A DNA stretch of 64,000 nt from the NCBI GenBank assembly GCA_963784425.1, contig CAWARM010000015.1:62001-126000 (forward strand), in the 5' to 3' direction. Both the position numbers and the translations under genes were made by a program. Shown in pieces: positions 51,718 through 61,246 of this stretch. The DNA comes from SHZL01 sp963784425 (lineage in GTDB: Bacteria > Pseudomonadota > Gammaproteobacteria > Xanthomonadales > SZUA-36). The notes beneath the pieces were generated by a model that made no database searches, was not told the origin of the DNA, and saw only the letters and a program-made list of their open reading frames with translations. Every line of letters begins with the position of its first letter. The first letter of the stretch is position 1.

Positions 51718-52141
51718 GAAATAACTGCAACTCGTCGCCCGGTTTGACCGCAAGCTCCGCAGCCTTGCCCGCATTGAGCTCCAGCACGTACCTGGCAGGC
51801 CCGGCACTTGGATAATCCGGGCACTGCGCTACCCGGCACGGTTTGGTGTCCTCAGCCACGCTGACCAGCTTGAGGTTTTCGTCAAAATAGAAAATATCCA
51901 GGGGAATGCGGGTGTTCTTCATCCAGAACCTGCGCGGTGCGGTGTCTGGAAAAACAAACAGCATGCCGTGATCATCCGCCATGCTGTCCCGAAACATCAG
52001 GCCCAGCTGCTGCTCCTGCGGCGTGGTTGCGAGCTCAACATCGAAGCGTTCCCCCTTGAGTTGCACCTGCGGTTCCGCCGAGCTGCACGAAGTGCACAAA
52101 AACAGCGCAACAACACCTAAAACGTGACGCATTTGGCTCAT
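51710..52141 (-). CDS. DUF192 family lipoprotein
   Basis: 143 residues. The signal sequence ends in a lipobox-like LCTSCSSAE, so it is probably a lipoprotein facing the periplasm. The DUF192 core is intact: GLMFRDSMADDHGMLFVFP, FWMKNTRIPLDIFYFDE and the C-terminal ALELN-like VLELNAGKAAELAVKPGD. The family's function is unknown. It is translationally coupled to the CpdA-like gene. Confidence 0.92.
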   Translation of the reverse strand: MSQMRHVLGVVALFLCTSCSSAEPQVQLKGERFDVELATTPQEQQLGLMFRDSMADDHGMLFVFPDTAPRRFWMKNTRIPLDIFYFDENLKLVSVAEDTKPCRVAQCPDYPSAGPARYVLELNAGKAAELAVKPGDELQLFLD

Positions 52142-52282
52142 AGCACTGCAATTCCTGACGTAATTCAGTGAGCAGAGTGAATCCTAACTCGCCCACCTTC
52201 ACAGGTCACGCCCCAACGTGGACTTGAACTCGGGTTTGCTCTGTCTCAAACTGCAGGAAGTTGCCGACCAAGGAGAGATGCA

Positions 52283-52564
52283 ATGCAAACATTCTTAATT
52301 ATGCGCCGCGGGGCATGGGAAGACGCCTCTGACCTGGAAGATGCCGCCGCAGAATCTACCCGCGTGGCCGACGATGAAATGCCCGGACAGGTCAAGTGGA
52401 TTCGTTCCTACGTCCTGGAAGAAGAAGACGGCACCCTCGGAACCGTCTGTATTTACCAGGCCGAAGACGCCGACGCTCTCATGGAACATGCCCAGCGAGC
52501 GGGCTTGCCGGCGGACGAAATTCTACCGGTTGCCAACACGGTAATCGTGCGCGACGATCCCTGA
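52283..52564 (+). CDS. DUF4242 family protein
   Basis: 93 residues of ferredoxin-like fold. MRRGAWEDASDLEDAAAEST, then VKWIRSYVLEEEDGTLGTVC and YQAEDADALMEHAQRAGLPA are the family's pattern; some relatives bind nickel. AAGGAGAG precedes the start. It is a single-gene unit ended by a terminator at 52689. Confidence 0.85.
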   Translation: MQTFLIMRRGAWEDASDLEDAAAESTRVADDEMPGQVKWIRSYVLEEEDGTLGTVCIYQAEDADALMEHAQRAGLPADEILPVANTVIVRDDP

Positions 52565-52688
52565 GCAAAAGCAAAGGCGTGCTGGCCCAGTGGCAGCGCC
52601 TTTCCCGCCCTTTCCTGCCCAGCAGTCCAGGCCGGGCCCTGATACTCATCCACCCATTGCCGGAAGCGTTTGCTGGTCATTTGGAGAG

Positions 52689-52712
52689 TAAACGCCACAA
52701 AAGGCGTTTTTT
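52689..52712 (+). terminator. Rho-independent terminator upstream of groESL
   Basis: Stem AACGCC/GGCGTT (52691-52696 with 52703-52708) with an ACAAAA loop, followed by T residues. It insulates groESL from the DUF4242 gene. Confidence 0.85.
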
Positions 52713-52737
52713 ACATAAATCGGCAAGGTGCCCAGCC

Positions 52738-52766
52738 CTTGAAAGGCCGTTGAGGCAACCCCAACT
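52738..52766 (+). promoter_or_regulatory. Sigma-32-type heat-shock promoter of groESL
   Basis: CTTGAAA at 52738-52744, a 14-base spacer and CCCCAACT at 52759-52766 closely match the heat-shock sigma factor consensus (CTTGAAA, N13-14, CCCCATNT). It lies about 115 bases before the groES start. No CIRCE inverted repeat was seen, so induction by RpoH rather than HrcA repression is predicted. Confidence 0.88.
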
Positions 52767-52879
52767 GCAGGGACAGGCTGTGCCTAAAGCTTAAAACAGG
52801 CACAGGCAAGTAAATAACCATCCGGATTGCTCCGGATCTATTAATCAAACTGGTTTGAAATATTTTAGGAGATTCTGAA

Positions 52880-53173
52880 ATGAAACTTCGTCCTTTGCAT
52901 GATCGAGTAATTGTAAAGCGCATGGAGGAAGAAAAGGTGTCTGCAGGCGGCATCGTGATTCCTGATAACGCAGCCGAAAAGCCCATCCGTGGCGAGGTTC
53001 TGGCCGTTGGTAAAGGCAAAATCCTGGACAATGGCGAGCAACGCGGCCTGGATGTAAAGAAAGGCGACAAAGTGTTGTTTGGCAAGTATTCCGGCACCGA
53101 AGTCAAGGTGGATGGCGAGGAACTGCTCGTTATGCGCGAAGACGACATCATGGCCGTTATCGAAGGCAAGTAA
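52880..53173 (+). CDS. groES: Co-chaperonin GroES
   Basis: 97 residues, the standard length. KLRPLHDRVIVKRMEEEKVS opens the chain, the mobile loop that contacts GroEL is SAGGIVIPDNAAEKP, and the end is EDDIMAVIEGK. It caps the GroEL ring during protein folding. AGGAG precedes the ATG. groEL follows 63 bp later on the same transcript. Confidence 0.99.
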   Translation: MKLRPLHDRVIVKRMEEEKVSAGGIVIPDNAAEKPIRGEVLAVGKGKILDNGEQRGLDVKKGDKVLFGKYSGTEVKVDGEELLVMREDDIMAVIEGK

Positions 53174-53236
53174 GACCCTGCCACAAATTTGATTTTCCAT
53201 TTTCATGACACAGGATTTGCAATTGAGGAATAAAAC

Positions 53237-54886
53237 ATGAGTGCAAAAGACGTACGATTTGGTGAAGATGCCCGCAATCAGATGATGCGCGGCGTTAACA
53301 TCCTGGCCAATGCGGTCAAGGTGACACTGGGTCCCAAGGGTCGCAACGTGGTGCTGGATAAGAGCTTTGGCGCACCCACCGTGACCAAGGACGGCGTGTC
53401 GGTCGCCAAGGAAATCGAACTGGAAAACAAGTTCGAGAACATGGGCGCCCAAATGGTCAAGGAAGTTGCTTCCAAGACCTCAGATGTTGCCGGCGACGGC
53501 ACCACCACCGCCACCGTGCTGGCCCAATGCATGCTGAAGGAAGGGCTGAAAGCCGTTGCCGCCGGCATGAACCCGATGGATCTGAAGCGCGGTATCGACA
53601 AGGCTGTGACTGCGGCCGTTGAGTCGTTGAAAGAACAGTCCACCCCTTGCACCGACAACAGCGCTATTGCGCAGGTCGGCACCATCTCTGCCAACTCCGA
53701 CGAAGAAATCGGCAAGATCATTGCCGAAGCCATGGAGAAAGTGGGCAAGGAAGGCGTTATCACGGTTGAAGACGGTTCCGGCCTGGCCAATGAACTGGAC
53801 GTGGTGGAAGGCATGCAGTTTGACCGCGGCTACCTGTCGCCTTACTTCATCAACGACCAGCAGACCATGAGCGTCGAGCTGGAAAACCCGTTTGTGATGC
53901 TGCATGACAAGAAAATCAGCAACGTACGCGAAATGCTGCCGGTGCTGGAAGCAGTGGCCAAGTCCGGCCGTTCCCTGTTGATCGTCGCGGAAGACGTTGA
54001 AGGCGAAGCGCTGGCTACACTGGTGGTCAACACCATTCGCGGCATCGTCAAGGTCGCAGCCGTCAAGGCACCTGGCTTCGGTGACCGCCGCAAAGCCATG
54101 CTGGAAGACATCGCGGTATTGACCGGCGCCGTGGTGATTTCTGAAGAAGTTGGCCTGAGCCTGGAAAAAGCCACTCTGGACAATCTCGGCTCGGCCAAGA
54201 AGATCACCATCACCAAGGAAAACACCACCATCATCGACGGTGCGGGCGATTCCAAGATGATCGAAGGCCGTGTAGGCCAGATCCGCGCGCAGATCGAAGA
54301 GTCCAGCTCGGACTACGACCGTGAAAAACTGCAGGAACGCGTGGCCAAGCTGGCCGGCGGCGTGGCCGTGATCAAGGTCGGCGCTTCCACCGAAGTGGAA
54401 ATGAAGGAGAAGAAAGCCCGCGTTGAAGACGCTCTGCATGCCACCCGCGCCGCCGTTGAGGAAGGCGTGGTACCTGGCGGTGGTGTGGCTCTGGTGCGTG
54501 CGGTGGCCAAGCTGGCGAAGCTTCGCGGTGTCAACGAAGACCAGAACGTCGGTATCGAGATTGCCCGTCGCGCCATGACCGAACCGCTGCGCCAGATCGT
54601 CACCAATGCCGGTGAAGAAGGCTCGGTGGTGTTGAACAAAGTAGCGGAAGGCAAAGGCAGCTTTGGTTACAACGCGGCCACCGGCGTGTACGAAGACATG
54701 ATCAAGGCCGGTATCCTGGATCCGACCAAGGTTGTGCGCAGTGCACTGCAGAACGCAGCGTCCATCGCCGGCCTGATGATCACCACTGAAGCCATGGTTG
54801 CCGAACTTCCGAAGGAAGAAGCCGGCCACGGCCATGGCGGTGGCGGAGACATGGGTGGAATGGGCGGTATGGGCGGCATGATGTAA
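53237..54886 (+). CDS. groEL: Chaperonin GroEL
   Basis: 549 residues with the full chaperonin layout: AKDVRFGEDARNQMMRGVNI, the ATP loop VTLGPKGRNVVLDKSFG, VAGDGTTTATVLAQ, the apical domain with YLSPYFINDQQT and the C-terminal GGM repeat (MGGMGGMGGMM). No frame changes. Codon use is strongly biased, as expected for a highly expressed gene, which makes the intact frame a useful contrast to the broken genes nearby. Confidence 0.99.
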   Translation: MSAKDVRFGEDARNQMMRGVNILANAVKVTLGPKGRNVVLDKSFGAPTVTKDGVSVAKEIELENKFENMGAQMVKEVASKTSDVAGDGTTTATVLAQCMLKEGLKAVAAGMNPMDLKRGIDKAVTAAVESLKEQSTPCTDNSAIAQVGTISANSDEEIGKIIAEAMEKVGKEGVITVEDGSGLANELDVVEGMQFDRGYLSPYFINDQQTMSVELENPFVMLHDKKISNVREMLPVLEAVAKSGRSLLIVAEDVEGEALATLVVNTIRGIVKVAAVKAPGFGDRRKAMLEDIAVLTGAVVISEEVGLSLEKATLDNLGSAKKITITKENTTIIDGAGDSKMIEGRVGQIRAQIEESSSDYDREKLQERVAKLAGGVAVIKVGASTEVEMKEKKARVEDALHATRAAVEEGVVPGGGVALVRAVAKLAKLRGVNEDQNVGIEIARRAMTEPLRQIVTNAGEEGSVVLNKVAEGKGSFGYNAATGVYEDMIKAGILDPTKVVRSALQNAASIAGLMITTEAMVAELPKEEAGHGHGGGGDMGGMGGMGGMM

Positions 54887-55025
54887 TCTGAGCGGCCCTT
54901 TTAGCCCGTGGCGTTGTTGCGATTTGATCTCGCATGCTCATTACCATTTTTGGTAAACCACTGCATGACATAAATCGCGCCTAGCCACGAACTAAAATTG
55001 CTCGCTCAGATCTGGAGCGAGATTA

Positions 55026-55056
55026 AAAAGCCCTACTTTGGTGGGGCTTTTTTTTT
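55026..55056 (+). terminator. Terminator downstream of groESL
   Basis: A stem pairing AAGCCC with GGGCTT around CTACTTTGGTG is followed by nine T residues. It lies about 140 bases after the groEL stop. Confidence 0.75.
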
Positions 55057-55137
55057 CAGGTGCTGATATGCTAACAGACAGTCATTGGCGAGTAAGCCCG
55101 CCGCCCGCAGTCTTCAGAAAGGGATTTCAATTCACTT

Positions 55138-55220
55138 AATTTGGGGTCAGAGTAAAAATTCAGCAGGGGGATACCGCTTACTCGTGGCAGTGGCTAAATT
55201 TTTACTCTGACCCCAAATTT
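55138..55220. repeat. GGGGTCAGAGT palindromic element 1
   Basis: A 23-bp arm at 55138-55160 (AATTTGGGGTCAGAGTAAAA and on) is the exact reverse complement of 55197-55219. The 36-bp centre begins CAGCAGGGGGATACCGC and is nearly the same in element 2. The unit resembles REP or MITE sequences mobilised in trans by RAYT/Y1 transposases; no such gene lies in the window. Confidence 0.9.
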
Positions 55221-55263
55221 AGCTGTCACAATCTTCGTGCTGGATGGTTTTAAGGAATTGAAA

Positions 55264-55746
55264 ATGAACGTAATTCTACCAAAATCAAGCAAAGGCCTGA
55301 GCCTCATTGAGGTGCTGGTCCTGCTTGCCGTCCTGGCCGTACTGCTTGCTTTTGCCGACCCCATGTTGCGCGACAATTCCGCCAGATCATCCGTAAAAGA
55401 AGCCACGGTGCAGGTGGCGCTGGCCTTGCACAATGCCAGGAACTCCGCCCGCGCTGGTAACACCCCTGTCACGGTAGTGATCAGCACGAACCCCTCGCAC
55501 AATACCCTCTTGTTTGAATATCCAAAGGACGGCAGCAGCGGGACAGTGCCCTCTTTGCTCCCGGTCACGTTGCCGGCCGATATTTCGGTCAGCAGCGATA
55601 CCACCGCTGTGACTTTCGATCCGCAAGGTACGGTTAGCACCGGCGGCTTCATCAGGCTGACATCAAGCTCCGACACCAACTTTTACGCAACCGTAATGCT
55701 CAAGAGTCCCTCCGGCCGGGTGAAGACATCTTACGGATTAAATTAA
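55264..55746 (+). CDS. Orphan type IV pseudopilin (GspH/FimT-like)
   Basis: 160 residues from the ATG at 55264 (AAGGA upstream). A short leader ends in glycine and is followed by LSLIEVLVLLAVLAVLLAFA, the prepilin methylation and helix motif with the conserved glutamate at +5. The C-terminal part is a strand-rich domain like GspH or FimT minor pilins. No peptidase, ATPase or other pilin gene is nearby, and the gene fills the space between palindromic elements 1 and 2, its stop lying in element 2. It may have arrived as a single-gene cassette. Confidence 0.8.
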   Translation: MNVILPKSSKGLSLIEVLVLLAVLAVLLAFADPMLRDNSARSSVKEATVQVALALHNARNSARAGNTPVTVVISTNPSHNTLLFEYPKDGSSGTVPSLLPVTLPADISVSSDTTAVTFDPQGTVSTGGFIRLTSSSDTNFYATVMLKSPSGRVKTSYGLN

Positions 55747-55828
55747 ATTTGGGGTCAGAGTAAAAATTCAGCAGGGGATGCCGCTCGCTCGTGGCAGTGG
55801 GTGAGTTTTTTACTCTGACCCCAAATTT
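55745..55828. repeat. GGGGTCAGAGT palindromic element 2
   Basis: Arms AAATTTGGGGTCAGAGTAAA... and ...TTTACTCTGACCCCAAATTT, with a centre CAGCAGGGGATGCCGC that differs from element 1 by a few bases. It starts inside the pseudopilin stop codon and ends 20 bp from the sulfotransferase stop, so it lies between convergent genes. Confidence 0.9.
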
Positions 55829-55847
55829 ACAGACGCTTCCTGAGCAA

Positions 55848-57869
55848 CTATTCGATAGGGTAACGCTGCAATACCGGCCCCAGAGCTTCTTTGAGCGGCC
55901 CCAGGTGGGCTTCGAAATTCCGCCACTGCTCCAGGCCCCCCTGGTAGATGGGCTGGCGCACCTGTTCAGCGCTGGGTGTACGAATGGCGCGCTCGGTTTC
56001 ATAGAAACGCAGGCACTGCTCCTCGAACGGCAGCCCGCAGTGCTCCAGCAGGCGGCGAATCTGGTTTTCGGTATCGGCCACCATCTCTTCGTACTGCACC
56101 CGCAGCACCCGGCCCGGCAGCACAGTGTCCCAGTGATCCATGAGGGTGACGTAATCCCGGTAGTAGCGCCCCATGCCTTCGAGGTCATAGGTGAACGTCT
56201 GGCCGCGGGCAAAGAGTTGCTTGAAATTGGAAAAGCAGCAGGCCATGGGGTGACGGCGCGCATCGATGATTTTCGCGTTGGGCAGGATCAGGTGGATCAG
56301 GCCAATGTGCTGGAAGTTGTTCGGCAGCTTGTCGATGAAATACGGCTTGTCACCACGCTGGATGCGCGTGGTCTGCAGGTAGCTTTCACCCAGTTCGCGG
56401 AATGTGTCTGCGGGAGCTCCCGCAGGATCTCAGGGTAGTAAGACGCCGGATTCTCCTTCGACTTTTGCCCCAGCTTGCGTGAAATGGCAATGATGTCAGT
56501 CAGCTCCGCCGTGCCCTCTACCTGCGAATGACTGGCGAGGATCTGCTCCAGCAGGGTGGAGCCGGAGCGCGGCAGGCCGACAATAAAAATCGGGTCGGGT
56601 GCGGGACAACCCTGGCCAGTGCGGGCCGCGAAGAACGCTGCGTCCAGCGCCTTGATCTGGCGGGCTGTATCGAACACGTTGATGCGTGGATTATGCCGGT
56701 GCTTGATGCGGCGGATGGCGTTGCCCCGTTTGTAGAAGCGGAAGGATTCGTCGTATTCCTTGCGATCTTCCAGGGCTTTACCGAGGGCAAAAGCAATGTG
56801 TGCCTGGTCATCGGCGTCACCGCCTTCGCTGGTGACCTGTGAGCGCATCAACGCCATGTCCTCATCGCTGAAGCGGAAGGTTTTGAGGTTGGCCAGGCTC
56901 CAGTAGGCCTCGCCGATACTGGGGCTCAAGCTATATGCATTTGCGGTAGGCGGCGATGGATTCGTCCAGGCGTCCAACGGATTTCAGCGCATGTCCGTAA
57001 TTCATTTGCGCCCCCGCCTGGTTCGGGTAGCTTTTCAGTATCCTTTCGTAGATGGCCAGTGCTTCCTCGTGATCGCCACGGCGCACCAGCACAGCCCCCT
57101 TGAGAATCAGAAACCGGGGTTATTGGGCTCCAGCGCCAGCAATTTCTCACCTGCGCATAGGCTTCCTCGAGTTTTTCGCTGGCGCAACAGCACCACGGCA
57201 TAATTGTGCCGTGCGAGATGGAAATCCGGCGCAAGTTGCAGGCAGCGCTCCAGCAATTGCTGGGCGTCCTTGAGCTGATCCAGTTTCAGGGCAATATCCG
57301 CGAGGATGCGCATGGCCGACACATCGGCCGGGTGCTGCATGAGGAAATCCTTGGTCAGGCGCTCGGCCTGGCCCAGCTTGCCCTCGCGCACAAGATCGAT
57401 GGCTGTCGACCAGCTCGGGGTGCCGCACCGAAACGGCATAGTGCCGCTCATAGGCTGCGCGGGAGCCTGCTTCGTCGCCACTGACCGCCAGCAGGTCGCC
57501 CAGCGCACGCCAGGCGCCGGCATATTTCGGGTCCAGGCGCACGGATTTCCTGAGTGCAGCGATGGCCTTGTCGCCCTGCCCAACCGCGCCCAGAGATCCC
57601 CGTACTCAAAAAGAAAACTGGGGGAGTCGGCATTGCGGCCGGCCAGTGGCTCCAGCACCGTCCAGGCTTTTCCCGTGTTTGCCTTGCCGCCGGTAAGCAG
57701 CGGCGAGAATGCGCATGGCGGGTTCATTGCGGGAATGAACCTTGAGAATTTCTGCGGCTTGCTGCTCCGCCAGGCGGGGATTCTGGTTGAGCAGGCTGGT
57801 GGCATGCTTGAGTGCCGTGCGGATATCGGCGCTGGGTGTTTCCTGGGATGTGTTCAAGGTACACGTCAC
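55848..57869 (-). pseudogene. TPR-sulfotransferase, many frameshifts
   Basis: An N-terminal array of TPR units (ALKHATSLLNQNPRLAEQQA; DPKYAGAWRALGDLLAVSGD; YPNQAGAQMNYGHALKSVGR) is followed by a sulfotransferase domain with the PAPS loop FIVGLPRSGSTLLEQILASH and a C-terminal FEEQCLRFYETERAIRTPSA. The full protein would be about 670 residues, a family common in marine gammaproteobacteria. At least six frame changes, scattered between 57690 and 56250, split it, yet every piece keeps a conserved sequence. It is flanked by palindromic elements 2 and 3. Confidence 0.8.
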
Positions 57870-57901
57870 CCGTGTCAGGGAATTCTGCTGTATTAGGCCA
57901 C

Positions 57902-57981
57902 AAATTTGGGGTCAGAGTAAAACTCGCCACTACCCGCGCAGAGCGGTATCCCGCCGTACGTTTTTACTCTGACCCCAAATT
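57902..57981. repeat. GGGGTCAGAGT palindromic element 3
   Basis: Arms AAATTTGGGGTCAGAGTAAA and TTTTTACTCTGACCCCAAAT with a centre of CTCGCCACTACCCGCGCAGA and on, different from elements 1 and 2. It sits between the 5' ends of the divergent TPR-sulfotransferase and TonB-receptor genes, where it could affect both promoters. Confidence 0.88.
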
Positions 57982-58145
57982 CTGACTTCTTTCTGTCCGG
58001 GAAAAGAGGCGAATCGTCCATTCAGGCACATGTACTGTTGGCATTGTTCGTTAAACTTATGTCACACTACAACAAATCCTTAACAAATTCGCTTTGTAAC
58101 GCAACAGGTGAATTTTCGTATTCGGGCTCAGTCGAGGGCATCATC

Positions 58146-61093
58146 GTGAAGCAATTCAACCGCAAGCCATTATCCAGCGCCATTTCACTCGCCGTAGCCG
58201 GGACCGCCCTGGCTGCGATGGTCATCCTTCCCGCCTACGCTGACGAAGGTGCGCTCGAAGAAGTGACGGTCACGGCAACAAAGCGTACGGAAAACCTCCA
58301 GGATGTGCCCATTTCCATCCAGGTGCTGGGCGCCAAGGAACTGGAAGAGCTGGAAATCAAGGGCTTCGATGATTACATCACCTGGATGCCCACCGTGTCC
58401 TACCAGTCCAACGGCCCGGGATATGGCATTGTCTACATGCGCGGTATTGCCAGTGGCGGCGATGGCAATCATTCCGGCTCCCAGCCCAGCGTTGGCATGT
58501 ACCTCGATGAGCAGCCGATCACCACCATCAACCAGGTTCTCAACGTCCACGTCTACGACATCGCCCGCATCGAGACCCTGGCCGGGCCCCAGGGTACTCT
58601 GTTCGGCGCAGGGCAGCCAGGCTGGCACCATCCGCATCATCACCAACAAGCCGGAAATTGGCATTAACGAAGGTGGATACGATTTCTATGCCAACACCAC
58701 CGCGCACGGCGATCCGGGCTACGGCATCGAAGGCTTCATCAATATTCCCATCAATGATCGCATGGCAGTTCGCCTGGTCGCCTGGCACGAATACCAGGGT
58801 GGCTACATCGATAACGTTTACAAGAAATGGAGTACGCCACCAGTGACATTGATCATAGACAATGCGGACCTGGTGGAAGACAACTTCAATACCGCCGAAA
58901 CCACCGGCGCGCGGGGCCTGCTGAAAATCGACTTGACCGACAACTGGACCCTGACACCCGGCATCCAGTGGCAAAAGGGCAAGTCCAATGGTGTCTGGTA
59001 TGACAATCCCAAGTACGTGGGCGAATACGAAGTATCGCGTTTCGTCGAGGACAAGCAGAGTGAGGACTGGTACCAGGCTACGCTGACCCTGGACGGCCAG
59101 ATTGGTGACATAAACCTGGTGTATGCGGGAGCCTATCTCGACCGGAATGTCGACAGCCCAATATGACTACTCGGGTTATGCGGAATACCTCGAATACACT
59201 TATGCAGGCCCCCAGTACGATGACGATGGCAACATCTACTATCTGGAGTGCATTTACTATCAGGCCGACGGTAGCTGTGCCGACCCCACGCAATACGTGG
59301 TCGATAACGGACGAATTCACCCGCTTCAGCAATGAACTGCGCCTGCAGTCCTCCCAGGATCAGCGTTTGCGCTGGATCGCGGGCCTGTTCTACCAGAGGC
59401 AGGAACACTTTTACGACCTGCAGTGTACCGTGGACGAAGTGGACCCGGCCAGTCCGTCGGTCGAGAGCGGCGACGTGGTTTGGCAGACCAACCAGAAACG
59501 CGTGGATAAAGACTTCGCCATTTTTGGCGAGGCTTACTTCGATATCACCGACAACTGGACGCTCATCGGTGGTGTGCGCGAGTTCAAATGGAATAATTCA
59601 CTGTACGGCTTCAACGGACTTTTCTGAAGTACTGCACCGGTTACTACGACGAGAATGGCGATTTCGTGCAGGCGCCGGCCAGCGAAGGCGGCACGCCGCA
59701 GTATCCCTGCTACGACACCGGCATCCTGGATGACCGGTCCAAAGGGCATGGGATACCGCTTGGAAAGGCAGCACCGAATACCGCATCGATGGGGACAAGA
59801 TGGTGTATGCCACCTACTCCCAGGGCTTCCGCGCCGGTGGCGTAAACCGCGCCCGGGTAGCCCAGATATATCCGCAAGTACCAACCGGACTGGGTGTACA
59901 ACTACGAAATTCGGCTGGAAAACCACCTGGGCGGATGGGCAATTCCGCTTCAACGGTGCCCTGTACATCGAGGACTGGAAGGACTTCCAGTACGGATTCC
60001 TGGACTTTGCAAACTACGGCCCCCTGACCCTCATCCAGAACGTGGGTAACGCCCGCACCAAGGGTTTTGAGTGGCAAATGGACTGGGCTCCTACAGACAG
60101 ATTTCAGCCTGAGCTTCCAGGGTTCCTATAACGATGCCAAGCTGCAGGACGACTTCTGGCGGACGTCAAGGCAGAACAAGAAGACGGGCTTACCGCCGAA
60201 CTCCCCGGACGGAACGGAAATGCCCTACGTGCCGCCACTGCAGATGACTACCATTGGCCGCTACAACTTCACCATGGGTGAATTGGCTTCATTTGCGCAG
60301 GTCGCGGTGTCCTACCGGGCTTCAACCTGGACCTCGCTGGATCACGAGAGTTCGCGAGGATCCGGATATTGGCGGGAAAATGCCTGCCTACACCGTGCTG
60401 AATCTGTCGGCCGGCTTTGAGCGGGACAACTGGACTCTCACGTTCTACGTGAACAACGCCACCGACAAGCGCGGCCTGACGGACATCCTGAACCCCGGGT
60501 ATTACAACCCCAGTGGCTTTGACTACAACCAGGTCATCATCCAGCCGCGCAATATCGGCATTCGCTGGACCCAGCGGTTTAACGGCGGCTATGAAGAAGC
60601 CTCATCGCCACCGCCAGCGCCGCCTCCACCGCCACCCGCCGCGCCTCCGGAGAATCCGGATCTGGATGGGGACGGCGTGCTCAACGCACGTGACAAGTGC
60701 CCCAATACCCGTCCGGGTGCAGTAGTTGATCTTGACGGCTGTGAAGTGGAAGCGGTTATTTCGCTGGAAGGCGTGCATTTTGAGTTCGATAAAGCCACCC
60801 TGACCCCGGAAGCCATGGCCATTCTCGACAAGGCCGCTGGCCTGCTCGATAAGCAGGAGAAGGTCGTGGTGGAAGTGGCCGGTCACACCGACAGCGTGGG
60901 TTCGGAAGAGTACAACCAGAAGCTGTCTGAGCGCCGCGCTATTTCCGTGAAGGACTACCTGGAAAGCAAGGGAATAACGGCCACCCGGCTGTCTGCCGTG
61001 GGTTACGGTGAAGCACAACCGGTAGCCAGCAATGATACCGACGCAGGACGGGCGCAGAATCGCCGCGTGGAGTTGATCGTCCTCAGTCGGTAG
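58146..61093 (+). pseudogene. TonB-dependent receptor fused to OmpA C-terminal domain, frameshifted
   Basis: A signal peptide (SSAISLAVAGTALAAMVILP) leads to a TonB box-like EEVTVTATKR and a plug domain (LQDVPISIQVLGAKELEELE, IARIETLAGPQGTLFGAG), then a beta-barrel with aromatic-rich strands. The last barrel strand (GIRWTQRF) is followed in the same frame by a proline linker, a calcium-type DLDGDGVLNARDKCP repeat and a complete OmpA domain (VHFEFDKATLTPEAMAILDK, AGHTDSVGSEEYNQKLSERR, GYGEAQPVASNDT). TonB receptors take up siderophores, vitamins or glycans; the OmpA domain binds peptidoglycan. The gene is split by about eight frame changes (near 58612, 59157, 59312, 59626, then to 60355), several being one extra G or C. 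The fusion point itself is unbroken. GTG start at 58146. Confidence 0.82.
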
Positions 61094-61111
61094 TTTCAAT
61101 ACCCAGCGTTA

Positions 61112-61145
61112 TGAAAAAGCCCCGCGTAGTGCGGGGCTTTTTTTG
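61112..61145 (+). terminator. Terminator of the TonB-OmpA gene
   Basis: Nine-base-pair stem AAGCCCCGC/GCGGGGCTT (61117-61125 with 61131-61139), loop GTAGT, followed by a T run, about 20 bases after the stop. Confidence 0.93.
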
Positions 61146-61159
61146 CCAACCGTAAAACC

Positions 61160-61223
61160 GGGGTCAGAGTACATTTTCTTCCGTGGGTATAAAACCCAAC
61201 GGAAGAAAATGTACTCTGACCCC
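61160..61223. repeat. GGGGTCAGAGT palindromic element 4
   Basis: A perfect 24-bp inverted repeat, GGGGTCAGAGTACATTTTCT and on (61160-61183 with 61200-61223), around a 16-bp loop. It shares the outer core of elements 1-3 but has a different inner arm, so it is a subtype. It lies between convergent genes, 24 bp from the hydrolase stop. Confidence 0.92.
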
Positions 61224-61246
61224 AGCCCTGCTACCCCAGCCCTGCT

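Noticed and set aside
53480..54835. 451-codon open frame antisense to groEL
   Set aside because: It mirrors the codon bias of groEL, has no ribosome binding site or recognisable domain, and lies wholly inside a highly conserved gene.
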